Source: Nocardia sp. (GTDB lineage Bacteria > Actinomycetota > Actinomycetes > Mycobacteriales > Mycobacteriaceae). Taken from it: a stretch of 64,000 nt of DNA. Location of the stretch: assembly GCF_025465275.1 (NCBI RefSeq), contig NZ_JAODNK010000027.1:87346-151345 (forward strand), in the 5' to 3' direction. Positions 1 through 9,599 of this stretch are shown here, piece by piece. The stretch's first letter is position 1. Every line of letters begins with the position of its first letter. The position numbers and the translations under genes are program-made. The notes under the pieces were generated by a model. That model searched no databases, had not been told where the DNA came from, and saw nothing but the letters and a program-made list of their open reading frames with translations.

Positions 1-32
1 ATTCGGAAGCAGCTGAAAACCCCCGAGAATAC

Positions 33-75
33 GCAACGGCCCGCCACCCCCGGAAGGTGTCGGGCTGTTGCGTCG
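33..75. terminator. imperfect hairpin downstream of tetR
   Basis: GC-rich imperfect inverted repeat (gcaacggcccg ... cgggctgttgc) lying just after the tetR stop in the minus direction. It closely resembles the hairpin at 1549-1581, so the tetR/membrane-protein pair is bracketed by two similar hairpins. It is probably a factor-independent terminator; no long T-run is visible on either strand. Confidence 0.45.
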
Positions 76-102
76 AATATCCCTGAGACACCAACCTCAT
101 CA

Positions 103-861
103 TCACCCGCCAGGCGAACCAGTCGTCCCGGCAGCCGCAGCCACGCCGTCCAGAATCAGCTCCAGACCGAAGGCGAAATCCTGATTCGCGGAATCGGGCG
201 GCTCGGGAATCGATTCGAACAAACCCGAGCCGAGAAGCGCTGTGACATCCGGGAATAGAGCCGGGTCGACCACCTCGGTCAATTCGCGAACGTAGTCGCG
301 CAGCGCCTGCGCCTCGTCGAGGTTCACCGCACTCCTGCTCTCCGCGAGCTGCCGGTCCATGACGAACGCCTGCCGCACATACCCACCGACGACGGTGATC
401 ACCCCGATCTTGGCGGCCCAGTCCAGATCGGTGTCACGCAGCGCCCGCAGGCCCGCATCCATCCACGCAATGGCGTTCGGGCCCCGCGGCGGACCGGTCA
501 CCGGCAATTGCGCCAGCCACGGCCGGCGGCCGAAGACCTCCGATTGCGCCATGGCCCAGCGGCGCAGCGCGGGACGCCATGGGCCGGCATCGGATTCGGG
601 CACGGCCCCGAGCGCTGCGTCGCCCATGAGCCCCACCAGTTCATCCTTGGACCCGATGTGCCGATACAGCGACATGGGCGTCACCGAAAGGGCCGCAGCG
701 ATTTTCGGCAGGGTCGCGGCGGGCAGACCACCCTCGTCCGCCAGGCGCACCGCGGCGCCGACAACTCGGTCGATGTCCAGTTCGGCCGGGCGGCCCAGCC
801 GGGGGCCGGTGCGCAAACGCCATAGTCGGACCAGGTCATCGGGCATTCTCGGCTCGGCCAT
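103..861 (-). CDS. TetR family transcriptional regulator
   Basis: 252 residues. An N-terminal helix-turn-helix lies at about residues 30-75 (recognition segment TPMSLYRHIGSKDEL), followed by a long helical ligand-binding domain of the TetR_C type. The first 25 residues (LVRLWRLRTGPRLGRP) are a basic extension common in actinobacterial members. The start is supported by AGGAGG about 10 bases upstream. It is divergent from the membrane protein at 940, and the 78-bp gap holds a perfect 10-bp-arm palindrome, so it probably represses itself and that neighbour. The ligand is unknown. Confidence 0.88.
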   Translation of the reverse strand: MAEPRMPDDLVRLWRLRTGPRLGRPAELDIDRVVGAAVRLADEGGLPAATLPKIAAALSVTPMSLYRHIGSKDELVGLMGDAALGAVPESDAGPWRPALRRWAMAQSEVFGRRPWLAQLPVTGPPRGPNAIAWMDAGLRALRDTDLDWAAKIGVITVVGGYVRQAFVMDRQLAESRSAVNLDEAQALRDYVRELTEVVDPALFPDVTALLGSGLFESIPEPPDSANQDFAFGLELILDGVAAAAGTTGSPGG

Positions 862-911
862 GCCGCGGGTTCCTCCTGTCTCGGATCGACGCCGAGATTA
901 ACATAGCCCTT

Positions 912-932
912 ATAGTATAAGTCTTATACTAT
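912..932. promoter_or_regulatory. palindromic operator for the divergent TetR regulator
   Basis: Perfect inverted repeat with 10-bp arms, atagtataag and cttatactat, separated by a single t. It is AT-rich in otherwise GC-rich DNA and lies between tetR (start 861) and the membrane protein (start 940), 7 bases before the latter's ATG. The size and position fit a TetR dimer site. Binding by this TetR is an inference. Confidence 0.75.
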
Positions 933-939
933 CGCTGGC

Positions 940-1602
940 ATGGATACGACAACACTCCGGCGCGCCACCGGACTGGCAGCTCTGACCGGCGCCGTTCTCA
1001 TGCTCATCGAGCTACCGCTGTACTTCGTCTATGACGGCCCGCCACCGGACTGGAATGTCTTGACCCGCAGCCTCTTCGGCCTCGGCGGCATGACAGCGCT
1101 CATCGTCTTCATGACAGGCTTCGGCTACCTGGTGAAACGCGCCGAGCCCGCCGTGGATTGGCTCGGCGCTCTCGCCACCAATGCCGGATTGCTGTGGCTG
1201 GCAGTCGCTTTCGTCTCCACCGGTCTGGAGGTCGGTGCGGTCATCCAAGCCCCCGACCCCATCGACCCGACCATCACCGTCAGCGGCACCTACATCCTGT
1301 ACGGCACCATCTCCCGGTTCCTGGAGGCACTCTTCTTCTGCGCCTTCGGTTTCGCCGTCCGGCACAGCCGCGTACTCCCCCGGTGGACCGCACGCTCGGC
1401 CTTCGCACTGAGCCTGCTCAACCTCGCGTTCGTCCCCTCCATGTTCTTCGGGAACACCCCCGCGAACTTCTATGCCGCCAATGGCTGGGGCACCACCGCC
1501 ACCATGGGCGGCTTCACCATGCTGTGGCTGCTAGCCGTAGGTAGCGCAACGGCCCGGCACCCCCGAAAGGTGCCGGGCCGTTTCAGCGCCGAAAACGCCT
1601 GA
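940..1602 (+). CDS. multi-pass membrane protein of unknown function
   Basis: 220 residues with about six hydrophobic helices (for example residues 10-28, 45-65, 75-100, 120-140, 155-172, 185-200), resembling small actinobacterial DUF4386-type integral membrane proteins; that family assignment is tentative. There is no catalytic motif. It is divergent from tetR across the palindromic operator, suggesting it is the regulated target. Its last 20 codons run through a GC hairpin (1549-1581), so the C-terminus after residue 200 (ATARHPRKVPGRF) is encoded by terminator sequence and may be a late fusion rather than a native tail. Confidence 0.75.
   Translation: MDTTTLRRATGLAALTGAVLMLIELPLYFVYDGPPPDWNVLTRSLFGLGGMTALIVFMTGFGYLVKRAEPAVDWLGALATNAGLLWLAVAFVSTGLEVGAVIQAPDPIDPTITVSGTYILYGTISRFLEALFFCAFGFAVRHSRVLPRWTARSAFALSLLNLAFVPSMFFGNTPANFYAANGWGTTATMGGFTMLWLLAVGSATARHPRKVPGRFSAENA
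1549..1581. terminator. hairpin between the membrane-protein gene and ilvC, inside the coding end
   Basis: 13-bp perfect stem (acggcccggcacc / ggtgccgggccgt) with a 7-base loop, followed by ttt on the plus strand. It lies inside the last codons of the plus-strand gene and just beyond the ilvC stop on the minus strand, so it could terminate both convergent transcripts. It is near-identical in core to the hairpin at 33-75. Confidence 0.7.
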
Positions 1603-1605
1603 GAA

Positions 1606-2646
<1,041 letters not shown>

Positions 2647-2655
2647 CTAACGGTT

Positions 2656-2687
2656 GTGGATCCCGGCCAAAAGCATGCCGGGATGAC
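2656..2687 (-). repeat. dispersed REP-like 32-bp element, copy 1
   Basis: Single unit running gtggatcccggccaaaag to catgccgggatgac, an imperfect palindrome built on GGATCCCGGCC/GCCGGGAT. The same unit occurs as inverted pairs at 29181-29244 and 48789-48875. This copy sits alone between ilvN and ilvC, where the hairpin could affect mRNA processing or differential expression. Confidence 0.8.
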
Positions 2688-2716
2688 GAGCGGTTGGCCG
2701 CAGGGGCGGCCGGTTA

Positions 2717-3220
2717 CTAGCGAGTCGCGGTGATCGACTTGGGTCCGCGACCCACCGCGACAACTCCGGACTGCACGATCTCACGGATGCCGTAGGGCTC
2801 CATCATGCGCAGCAGTGCGTCGAGCTTGGACCGGGTGCCGGTCGCCTCGATGGTCAGCGCGTCGGGTGACACGTCGATCACCTTGGCGCGGAACAGGTTC
2901 ACGGCTTCGATGACCTGGGTGCGAACGCTGGCGTCAGCGCGCACCTTCACCAGGATCAGTTCGCGGGCAACGGAACTGTCGTCGTCCTGCTCCACGATCT
3001 TGATGACATTGATCAGCTTGTTGAGCTGCTTGGTGACCTGCTCGAGCGGCAGGTCCTCGACCGTCACGACGATGGTCATGCGCGAGATCTCGGGGATCTC
3101 GGTGCCGCCGACCGCCAGCGATTCGATATTGAAGCCGCGGCGGGAGAACAGGCTGGCGACGCGCGCGAGCACGCCGGGCTTGTCCTCCACCAGCACGGAG
3201 AGGGTGTGGGTGGTGCTCAT
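2717..3220 (-). CDS. ilvN: acetolactate synthase small (regulatory) subunit
   Basis: 167 residues. An N-terminal ACT domain (residues 4-80, containing [20 protein letters not shown] and FNIESLAVG) binds the feedback inhibitor valine; the C-terminal domain (about 85-160) completes the regulatory fold. It activates and confers valine sensitivity on IlvB. The start chosen is the ATG whose ATGA overlaps the ilvB stop, giving translational coupling and the normal family length; longer readings run into ilvB. Confidence 0.96.
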   Translation of the reverse strand: MSTTHTLSVLVEDKPGVLARVASLFSRRGFNIESLAVGGTEIPEISRMTIVVTVEDLPLEQVTKQLNKLINVIKIVEQDDDSSVARELILVKVRADASVRTQVIEAVNLFRAKVIDVSPDALTIEATGTRSKLDALLRMMEPYGIREIVQSGVVAVGRGPKSITATR

Positions 3221-5169
3221 TCCTCGGTCCCCTTCTGGGCGGCCTTTTCGTGGGCAGTCAGAGTGGCCTTCTCGTGCAGCATGGCCTCGTGGATGACGGC
3301 GGGCTCGTCCACGGCCTCGTCGTCGTCGAAGAGCGGGCGGATGCCGCGCGCGGCCATGATCTCGTCGTTGGAGGTGCCGGCGGCGACCATCGGCCACACC
3401 TGCGCGTCCTTGCCGACGATGAAATCGATCACCACGGGACGGTCGTTGATGGACTGCGCCTCGAGGATCGCGGCCTCCACGTCCTCTTCCTTCTCGACCC
3501 GGATGCCGTGGCAGCCAAGGGCTTCCGCAAGCTTCACGAAGTCGGGGATGCGCAGGGTGTGGGTGCCCAGATCGGTGTTCGAGTAGCGCTTCTCGTAGAA
3601 CAGGGTCTGCCACTGGCGGACCATGCCGAGGTTGCCGTTATTGATGAGCGCGACCTTGATCGGCACGCCCTCGACGGCGCAGGTGGCCAGTTCCTGATTG
3701 GTCATCTGGAAGCAGCCGTCACCGTCGATGGCCCAGACCTCGCGGTCCGGCAGGCCCATCTTGGCGCCCATGGCCGCGGGAACCGCGTAGCCCATGGTGC
3801 CGAGGCCGCCGGAGTTCAGCCAGGTGCGCGGCTTCTCGTACTTGATGAACTGGGCGGCCCACATCTGGTGCTGGCCGACGCCGGCGCAGTAGATGGCGTC
3901 CGGTCCGGCGAGCCGGCCCAGCGTCTCGATGACGAACTCCGGCGACAGCGAACCGTCGCTCGGGGTCTTCCAGCCCAGCGGGTAGGACGTGCGGATGTTG
4001 TCCAGGTAGGCCCACCACGCGCTCAGCTCCAGCAGCGGCGCTGCGCCGACAGCCGGATCGGACTTGAGGGTTTCGATGAGCTCGGTGATGACCTCACGGC
4101 AGTCGCCCACGATCGGGACGTCCGCGTGCCGGTTCTTACCGATCTCGGCCGGGTCGATATCGGCGTGGATGACCTTGGCATTGGGTGCGAAGGAATCCAG
4201 CTGGCCGGTGACGCGGTCGTCGAAACGCGCGCCGAGAACCACCATGAGGTCCGACTTCTGCAGTGCCGCAACAGCTCCCACGGTGCCGTGCATACCGGGC
4301 ATACCCATGTTCAGGGTGTGCGAGTCCGGGAACGCGCCGCGGGCCATCAGCGTCGTGACAACCGGGATACCGGTCAGCTCGGCCAGTTCCAGCAGTTCCG
4401 CGGACGAATCGGACTTGATGACGCCGCCGCCGACGTAGAGCACCGGGGACTTGGCCTCGAGGATCATGCGCGCGGCCTCGCGCACCTGCTTACCGTGCGG
4501 CTTGGTCACCGGACGGTAGCCGGGCAGCCGCATCTCCGGCGGCCAGCTGAAGGTGGTCTGCGCCTGCAGCACATCCTTCGGGATATCGACCAGGACCGCG
4601 CCCGGGCGCCCGGTGGAGGCCAGGTGGAAGGCCTCGGCCAGCATGCGCGGGATATCGATCGGGTCGGTGACCAGGAAGTTGTGCTTGGTACACGCCATGG
4701 TGATGCCGGAGATATCGGCTTCCTGGAAGGCGTCGGTACCGATCAGGGCGCGCCCGACCTGACCCGTGATGGCCACCAGCGGCACCGAATCCATCTGGGC
4801 GTCCGCGATCGGGGTCACCAGGTTGGTCGCGCCGGGGCCGGACGTGGCCATGCACACACCGACCTTGCCGGTTGCCTGGGCATAGCCGGTGGCCGCGTGG
4901 CCGCCACCCTGCTCGTGCCGGACCAGAACGTGGCGGACCTTGACGGAATCGAAGAGCGGGTCGTAAACGGGAAGGATCGCGCCGCCCGGAATACCGAAAA
5001 CCGTGTCGACGCCGAGCTCCTCGAGCGAGCGGACAACAGACTGCGCGCCGGTGACCCGCTCGGGCGGGACCTGGCGGCGGTTCGGAGTAGTGGCCGGAGC
5101 CACGGCCGGCGTGGCCGAAGCCGCGGGCCTGCGGGCCGAAGGCCCGGGTCGGGCGGTAGGTGCGCTCAC
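3217..5169 (-). CDS. ilvB: acetolactate synthase large (catalytic) subunit
   Basis: 650 residues, a thiamine-diphosphate and FAD enzyme that condenses pyruvate with pyruvate or 2-ketobutyrate. Seen: catalytic Glu in [16 protein letters not shown] near residue 85, a central FAD domain, and the ThDP/Mg motif starting at [15 protein letters not shown] and ending in [11 protein letters not shown] near 490-530. The first 35 residues are a Pro/Ala-rich extension. The start is GTG, with AGGAACC upstream. It is preceded on the same strand by a leader peptide and attenuator, and is the first gene of ilvBNC. It resembles Mtb ilvB1 in sequence and neighbourhood. Confidence 0.97.
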   Translation of the reverse strand: MSAPTARPGPSARRPAASATPAVAPATTPNRRQVPPERVTGAQSVVRSLEELGVDTVFGIPGGAILPVYDPLFDSVKVRHVLVRHEQGGGHAATGYAQATGKVGVCMATSGPGATNLVTPIADAQMDSVPLVAITGQVGRALIGTDAFQEADISGITMACTKHNFLVTDPIDIPRMLAEAFHLASTGRPGAVLVDIPKDVLQAQTTFSWPPEMRLPGYRPVTKPHGKQVREAARMILEAKSPVLYVGGGVIKSDSSAELLELAELTGIPVVTTLMARGAFPDSHTLNMGMPGMHGTVGAVAALQKSDLMVVLGARFDDRVTGQLDSFAPNAKVIHADIDPAEIGKNRHADVPIVGDCREVITELIETLKSDPAVGAAPLLELSAWWAYLDNIRTSYPLGWKTPSDGSLSPEFVIETLGRLAGPDAIYCAGVGQHQMWAAQFIKYEKPRTWLNSGGLGTMGYAVPAAMGAKMGLPDREVWAIDGDGCFQMTNQELATCAVEGVPIKVALINNGNLGMVRQWQTLFYEKRYSNTDLGTHTLRIPDFVKLAEALGCHGIRVEKEEDVEAAILEAQSINDRPVVIDFIVGKDAQVWPMVAAGTSNDEIMAARGIRPLFDDDEAVDEPAVIHEAMLHEKATLTAHEKAAQKGTEE

Positions 5170-5221
5170 CGTCTTGGTTCCTTACTGCTTGTCGTTCCAG
5201 TTCATGGACTTGCCTGAACAC

Positions 5222-5255
5222 AAAAAAGCCCTCGACAGCCATGGCTGTTCGAGGG
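5222..5255 (-). terminator. ilvB attenuator terminator
   Basis: On the minus strand the hairpin CCCTCGAACAGCC / GGCTGTCGAGGG (one bulged base) is followed by CTTTTTTG, a classical intrinsic terminator, placed 52 bases before the ilvB start and 48 bases after the leader-peptide stop. An upstream segment (GCTCGCAGCTGCGACG, about 5260-5276) can form alternative pairings, as expected of an attenuator, though the exact antiterminator was not folded. Confidence 0.85.
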
Positions 5256-5303
5256 TGGCGCGTCGCAGCTGCGAGCTGACGTAATTGACCTATAGTCGTC
5301 GGC

Positions 5304-5351
5304 TCAGCGCTGGACGCGCCTGCCGATTACGAGCAACTCGATTCGATTCAC
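5304..5351 (-). CDS. ilvB attenuation leader peptide
   Basis: A 15-codon reading frame from GTG to TGA encoding MNRIELLVIGRRVQR. Six of 15 residues are Ile, Leu or Val (I4, L6, L7, V8, I9, V13), with a central run LLVI. It lies 5' of the attenuator hairpin and ilvB. Leader peptides with a branched-chain run followed by Gly and basic residues are known before ilvB in Corynebacterium and Streptomyces. Ribosome stalling when Ile/Leu/Val-tRNA is short would favour antitermination. A TANNNT -10 box ends 7 bases upstream, so the mRNA may be leaderless. Confidence 0.82.
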   Translation of the reverse strand: MNRIELLVIGRRVQR

Positions 5352-5358
5352 GCGTCCG

Positions 5359-5388
5359 ACGGTAAGTGCGCATGAGCCGCTGAGTCAA
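5359..5388 (-). promoter_or_regulatory. predicted ilvB leader promoter
   Basis: Minus strand: -35 TTGACT (5388-5383), 18-base spacer, -10 TACCGT (5364-5359), matching the actinobacterial TTGACN and TANNNT patterns. The expected start point 6-8 bases downstream coincides with the GTG of the leader peptide at 5351, suggesting a leaderless transcript. Confidence 0.6.
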
Positions 5389-5403
5389 ACATCTGACCAT
5401 GTG

Positions 5404-5422
5404 TGTCTCATTATGTGAGACA
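5404..5422. promoter_or_regulatory. palindromic operator upstream of ilvB
   Basis: Perfect inverted repeat TGTCTCATTATGTGAGACA (7-bp arms, 5-base spacer), 16 bases upstream of the predicted ilvB -35 box and between ilvB and the divergent PH-protein gene at 5467. It resembles, from memory, sites of IclR-family branched-chain regulators (NdgR/LtbR type); that identity is an inference. Confidence 0.6.
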
Positions 5423-5466
5423 GAGCGGTTGTTCGGGTTCGTTCAACACAATGCGAGGATGGGGGT

Positions 5467-6018
5467 GTGTCATCACCGCATCAGTCCGTGCCACCAGCTC
5501 GATCGTCCCACACGCCCGACTCCGGATCGGACACGGGTCGCGTGATCCGCATCCCCCGGCTCGCGCATATCGGGGTGTTCCTCCTGCTGTTCTGCGCCGC
5601 TTTCCCGTTCTTCGGGTGGCCCGCGGGACTATGGGTGTTGTTCGCCATACCGGTGGCTGTGGCCGTCTGGATCGAACGCACCCGAACCACGGTGTCGGAA
5701 TCGGGGATCGATGCACGAAGCATGTTCTCCACCCGGCATATCGACTGGTCCGAGGTGAAGGGTCTGCGCCTACCGAAGCGCGGGTACCTGCAGTTGCATC
5801 TCGCCGATGATTCGGATGTGCGGCTGCCCGCGGTCAGCTACGACCGGCTGGCAGATCTGGTCGCAGCATCCGGCGGGCGAATTCCGGATCCGTTCTTCGA
5901 ACCCGAGGACGCGGATGCGGCCGCAGAAGCCGACGAGACCGCTGTTGCCGAAAGCACTGTGCCCGAAAACGAAGTGGCATCGGCCGAGTCCGCGAAGGCC
6001 GAGGACACCGACCGCTAG
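5467..6018 (+). CDS. PH domain-containing membrane protein (CFP-6-like)
   Basis: 183 residues. An N-terminal polar tail is followed by two hydrophobic segments (about residues 35-65: [20 protein letters not shown] and [15 protein letters not shown]), then a bacterial PH-like domain (about 68-135, ...[28 protein letters not shown]). An acidic Ala/Glu-rich tail ends the protein. The position, divergent from ilvB, matches Rv3004 (cfp6) next to ilvB1 in M. tuberculosis. Its function is unknown; bacterial PH proteins are often membrane-associated. The start is GTG after a run of G residues. Confidence 0.82.
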   Translation: MSSPHQSVPPARSSHTPDSGSDTGRVIRIPRLAHIGVFLLLFCAAFPFFGWPAGLWVLFAIPVAVAVWIERTRTTVSESGIDARSMFSTRHIDWSEVKGLRLPKRGYLQLHLADDSDVRLPAVSYDRLADLVAASGGRIPDPFFEPEDADAAAEADETAVAESTVPENEVASAESAKAEDTDR

Positions 6019-6143
6019 CGTGTCGGGGTGCGAGGTTTCGACCGCTGACGGTGGTCAGCGTCTGCGGGAGTAACGTTGGATTCCGCCGAAAGCATTCGGC
6101 GAAGTCGCCGACCAGCCCCCTGCGACGAGAACCCGAGGACCCC

Positions 6144-7985
6144 ATGCCACCGCTTCGCTCACGCACCACCACCGCCGGACGCAATGCCGCGGGCGCTCGC
6201 GCCCTCTGGCGTGCGACCGGTATGACCGACTCCGATTTCGGTAAGCCGATCATTGCCATCGCGAACTCGTACACCCAGTTCGTCCCCGGCCATGTGCATC
6301 TGAAGAACGTCGGCGAGATCGTGGCCGAGGCGATCTGGGCGGCGGGCGGCGTACCGCGCGAATTCCACACCATCGCGGTGGATGACGGCATTGCCATGGG
6401 TCACGGCGGCATGCTGTATTCGCTGCCCTCGCGCGAGATCATCGCAGATTCGGTCGAGTACATGGCCAATGCGCACACCGCCGATGCGCTGGTGTGTATC
6501 TCCAACTGCGACAAGATCACTCCCGGCATGCTCAATGCCGCCATGCGGCTGAACATCCCGGCCGTGTTCGTCTCCGGCGGTCCGATGGAGGCCGGTAAGG
6601 CCGTCGTGGTGGGCGGTGTGGCGCAGGCGCCGACCGACCTCATCACCGCCATCTCCGCCAGCGCCTCGCAGGCCGTCAGCGATGCGGGCCTGGACGAGGT
6701 CGAGCGCAGCGCCTGCCCGACCTGTGGTTCCTGCTCCGGCATGTTCACCGCGAACTCCATGAACTGCCTCACCGAGGCGCTGGGTCTGGCACTGCCGGGC
6801 AATGGCTCCACGCTGGCCACCCATGCCGCGCGCCGCGCGCTGTTCACCCGGGCCGGGCAGGTCATCGTGGATATCGCCACCCGCTGGTACCGCGATGACG
6901 ATGCCTCGGTGCTGCCGCGGAATGTGGCCACCGCCAAGGCTTTCCGCAATGCGATGGCGCTCGACGTGGCCATGGGCGGTTCCACCAATACCGTGCTGCA
7001 CACCCTCGCCGCCGCGCAGGAGGGTGAGATCGACTTCGATCTGCAGACCATCGACGAGATCTCCCGTCGGGTGCCCTGCCTGTCGAAGGTCTCCCCCAAT
7101 TCCGATTACCACATGGAGGATGTGCACCGCGCCGGTGGCATTCCGGCCATCATGGGCGAGCTGCGCCGCGGCGGACTGCTCGAAACCGACGTCACCAATG
7201 TGCACAGCGCCTCCTTCGAGGAGTGGCTCGACACCTGGGATATCCGCTCCGGCAAGGCTTCCGACGAGGCCATCGAGCTGTTCCACGCCGCGCCCGGCGG
7301 AGTGCGCACCATCGAACCGTTCTCCACCGAGAACCGCTGGTCCTCGCTCGATACCGATGCCGAGGGCGGCTGCATCCGCGATGTGGCGCATGCCTACACC
7401 GTCGAGGGCGGGCTGTGCGTGCTGCGCGGCAATATCGCACCGGACGGCGCGATCCTGAAGACCGCCGGCATCGACGAGGACCTGTACACCTTCGAGGGTC
7501 CGGCCGTGGTGGTCGAATCCCAGGAGGAGGCGGTCTCGCTCATCCTCAATAAGAAGATCCAGCCGGGCGATGTGATCGTGATCCGCTACGAGGGCCCCAA
7601 GGGTGGTCCCGGCATGCAGGAAATGCTGCACCCCACCTCATTCCTCAAGGGCACGGGTCTGGGCAAAGTCTGCGCGCTCATCACCGACGGCCGCTTCTCC
7701 GGCGGCACGTCGGGCCTGTCCATCGGCCACATTTCGCCGGAAGCGGCCAGTGGCGGCGGCATCGGCCTGGTCGAGAACGGTGACCGCATTCGCATCGATG
7801 TGCACTCCCGTGCGCTCGAATTGCTGGTCCCCGATGAGGTTCTCGCGGAGCGACGCGTGAAAATGGAAGCGTCAGAACGGCCTTGGCAGCCCGTGAATCG
7901 CGAGCGCTCGGTGACCACCGCGCTGCGCGCGTATGCGGCGCTGGCGACCTCGGCCGATAAGGGTGCTGTGCGGCGGGTGCCGTAA
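6144..7985 (+). CDS. ilvD: dihydroxy-acid dehydratase
   Basis: 613 residues. It dehydrates dihydroxy acids to the 2-keto acids of valine and isoleucine, using an Fe-S cluster. Seen: Cys ligand regions [12 protein letters not shown] (near residue 125) and [25 protein letters not shown] (near 195), and a C-terminal [21 protein letters not shown] segment. The start chosen, [22 protein letters not shown], is the conserved N-terminus; upstream in-frame codons add a non-conserved tail. The 5' region has a possible -10 box (TAACGT near 6070) and a small hairpin (CGCCGAA-AGCA-TTCGGCG, about 6084-6101). In M. tuberculosis ilvD lies elsewhere, so its placement here is lineage-specific. Confidence 0.96.
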   Translation: MPPLRSRTTTAGRNAAGARALWRATGMTDSDFGKPIIAIANSYTQFVPGHVHLKNVGEIVAEAIWAAGGVPREFHTIAVDDGIAMGHGGMLYSLPSREIIADSVEYMANAHTADALVCISNCDKITPGMLNAAMRLNIPAVFVSGGPMEAGKAVVVGGVAQAPTDLITAISASASQAVSDAGLDEVERSACPTCGSCSGMFTANSMNCLTEALGLALPGNGSTLATHAARRALFTRAGQVIVDIATRWYRDDDASVLPRNVATAKAFRNAMALDVAMGGSTNTVLHTLAAAQEGEIDFDLQTIDEISRRVPCLSKVSPNSDYHMEDVHRAGGIPAIMGELRRGGLLETDVTNVHSASFEEWLDTWDIRSGKASDEAIELFHAAPGGVRTIEPFSTENRWSSLDTDAEGGCIRDVAHAYTVEGGLCVLRGNIAPDGAILKTAGIDEDLYTFEGPAVVVESQEEAVSLILNKKIQPGDVIVIRYEGPKGGPGMQEMLHPTSFLKGTGLGKVCALITDGRFSGGTSGLSIGHISPEAASGGGIGLVENGDRIRIDVHSRALELLVPDEVLAERRVKMEASERPWQPVNRERSVTTALRAYAALATSADKGAVRRVP

Positions 7986-8000
7986 GAAAGATCAGAGGGA

Positions 8001-8300
8001 ATGACAATCGAATATGTCGGCAAAGCCGACACCATGCTGGCCGAGTACACCTCGATGCTGGAGCGCAGTGATTACCGCAAAGCCCAGGCGAAGGCACTGC
8101 TGGCCGAGGCCGAGGAACTCGCCGCCCAGTCTCGCGAACTGGGCAGCACGGAGTACTTGGCCATGCCCGCCGAAGCTGCCCGCATCAGTGCCCACCGCGC
8201 AGTACTGAACGAACAGATCGACGCCAAGTCCGGTGAGGTAGTGCGTTTGCACCAGGAAACGTTCCAAGAGTGGGAGCGCTTCAACGCCACGCAGTGGTGA
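8001..8300 (+). CDS. small helical protein of unknown function
   Basis: 99 residues, almost entirely predicted helix with heptad-like spacing (YTSMLERSDYRKAQAKALLAEAEELAAQSREL) and no transmembrane segment or signal peptide. It begins 15 bases after ilvD, with AGAGGGA just upstream of the ATG, so it is probably cotranscribed. Not recognised as a named family. The composition and Lys/Glu/Ala balance look like a genuine small cytoplasmic coiled-coil protein. Confidence 0.7.
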   Translation: MTIEYVGKADTMLAEYTSMLERSDYRKAQAKALLAEAEELAAQSRELGSTEYLAMPAEAARISAHRAVLNEQIDAKSGEVVRLHQETFQEWERFNATQW

Positions 8301-8307
8301 GGATTGG

Positions 8308-8480
8308 CGGGGACATGCCCCCGTAGACCGCGGGGAAGGTTCACGGGAGTAACCCCTGCGAACCCCCCACAGCGGGAGAGGATTCGCCTGGTCCGCTCAT
8401 ACCTGCGGGGCGAATCCAGCCGCAAGTCTCGGTGATAGCAAGTGGCCCGGAGTGATCCATTGGATCGCTCCGGGCCACTG
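8308..8480 (+). ncRNA. possible structured RNA or long structured 3' UTR
   Basis: Between the small helical gene and the doxX stop there are four successive inverted repeats on the plus strand. They are GGGG-acatg-CCCC (8309-8321), GGTTC...GGG-CCC...GAACC (8338-8364), GGATTCGCC / GGCGAATCC (8380-8388 and 8409-8417, perfect 9 bp), and the 17-bp terminator at 8442-8478. A run of six C (8363-8368) is exposed between hairpins. No known riboswitch or sRNA consensus could be matched by eye. It could be an sRNA ending at its own terminator or just a structured trailer. Confidence 0.35.
8442..8478 (+). terminator. strong intrinsic terminator
   Basis: A 17-bp stem, gtggcccggagtgatcc / ggatcgctccgggccac with one G-T type mismatch and a 3-base loop, is followed by tgggcttttc on the plus strand. 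It would end transcripts coming from ilvD and the small gene, and separates them from convergent doxX. Confidence 0.8.
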
Positions 8481-8565
8481 GGCTTTTCGGGCGCCGTCCG
8501 TGCAGGCGGTAATGACCCGCGTCAGGCGGTGCTGATCGGTGACCGGTCAGGCGCCAGGCGCGCGG

Positions 8566-9465
8566 TCAGTTGAAGGGGCGGATACCTTCGAGGGGGTTGC
8601 CGCCGTGCAGGTAGATGTAGGTGAGGATCGCGGCGGCGACGGCGGCGACGAGAGCTGCGAGAGAGCCGAGGAAGGGTCTGGTGGCCCAGCCGCGGTTGCG
8701 GTCGAGCGAGAGGCGGCCGGGGCCGGTGAGCATGATGACGGCCGCACCGCCGGCGAGAATGGATTCCAGTTCCACGCCGGTGGGCGCCTTGTACTGGAAA
8801 CCGGCGGTCATGCCCTGCTTCCACATCCAGGCGTCCAGGATGACCGCGAGCACGGCGCCGGCGGCCAGGGGTGTCGCGAGACCGACCGCCACCAGGATGC
8901 CGCCGCCGAGTTCACCGGCAATGAGCATGGGCGCCGCGATATCGGCGTGCTTCCAGCCGCCGTTCTCCATGGAGGTGCGGATGCCGTCGTAACCGGGGCC
9001 GTGGAACCAGCCCGCGGCCTTCTGCAGTCCGTGGTAGATGAAGGTGCCGCCGATCACCAAGCGCAGCAACAGCAGTCCGAGGTCCAGCGTGCCGCGGCGG
9101 TCGTCGCCGCGCCGGCGGATGCGGTTGACAGGCTCGCCGCCGCCGTTGGGCGCGGGCGGGATGCTAGCGAAGGCGTAGGTGGGCGCGGTGTCGTCGGCAG
9201 GCACGCCGGTGACAGCTGCCGCGGGCGTCAGGCCGGCGCCGATGGCCTCCTTCACCTCCGTGTACAGCGGCACTTCCGGATCCAGGCCGAGTTCCTCGTC
9301 GGTGCGCGGCAGATTCTTGGTGAGATCGGCTTTCACGCTGGAGGTGTTGAACTGCTCGGTCGGCGAATCGTAGGGGCTGCGCACCGGTTCGCCCGTCGGC
9401 CGTGGCGATCCGGGCGGGGTGCTGCCCGGCGCGTCGGCGGAGGGCTTGTTCGGCTTCTCGGTCAC
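8566..9465 (-). CDS. DoxX family membrane protein
   Basis: 299 residues. A Pro/Ser/Gly-rich cytoplasmic N-terminal region of about 130 residues is followed by a DoxX domain: LDLGLLLLRLVIGGTFIYHGLQK begins the first of four helices, with GGGILVAVGLATPLAAGAVLAVILDAW and a final helix LGSLAALVAAVAAAILTYIYLHGG. The orthologous position in M. tuberculosis (Rv3005c) encodes the DoxX partner of the membrane oxidoreductase complex with SodA and SseA; that role here is an inference. The start chosen is GTG (VTEKPNKPSAD). It is divergent from the lppZ-like gene. Confidence 0.88.
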   Translation of the reverse strand: MTEKPNKPSADAPGSTPPGSPRPTGEPVRSPYDSPTEQFNTSSVKADLTKNLPRTDEELGLDPEVPLYTEVKEAIGAGLTPAAAVTGVPADDTAPTYAFASIPPAPNGGGEPVNRIRRRGDDRRGTLDLGLLLLRLVIGGTFIYHGLQKAAGWFHGPGYDGIRTSMENGGWKHADIAAPMLIAGELGGGILVAVGLATPLAAGAVLAVILDAWMWKQGMTAGFQYKAPTGVELESILAGGAAVIMLTGPGRLSLDRNRGWATRPFLGSLAALVAAVAAAILTYIYLHGGNPLEGIRPFN

Positions 9466-9491
9466 GCGGTCAGAGTATGCGGCGGGAGCGC

Positions 9492-9520
9492 CGGACACAC
9501 GACAGTCGCGGGCGTGTCCG
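9492..9520. promoter_or_regulatory. inverted repeat in the doxX/lppZ divergent promoter region
   Basis: Arms cggacac and gtgtccg separated by 15 bases, in the 134-bp gap between two divergent genes. It may be a regulator site; no regulator is suggested by the sequence. Confidence 0.3.
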
Positions 9521-9599
9521 ATGTCCAGTTCGTGGTGCGCCGGGGTGGTCAGCGACCCCGTCCGCACATCCGCGCCGGGTTTTCCGTAACGTCTGCACC

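Noticed and set aside
3250..5217. A 655-codon plus-strand frame opposite ilvB
   Set aside because: It is the mirror of a GC-rich coding gene; it has no family similarity and ilvB is unmistakable on the other strand.
6159..7631. A 490-codon minus-strand frame opposite ilvD
   Set aside because: Antisense artefact of high GC; ilvD has all expected motifs in frame on the plus strand.
8301..8420. Known riboswitch or tRNA-like structure
   Set aside because: No T-box, B12-box, c-di-AMP or tRNA pattern could be matched by eye, and the only downstream gene is on the opposite strand.
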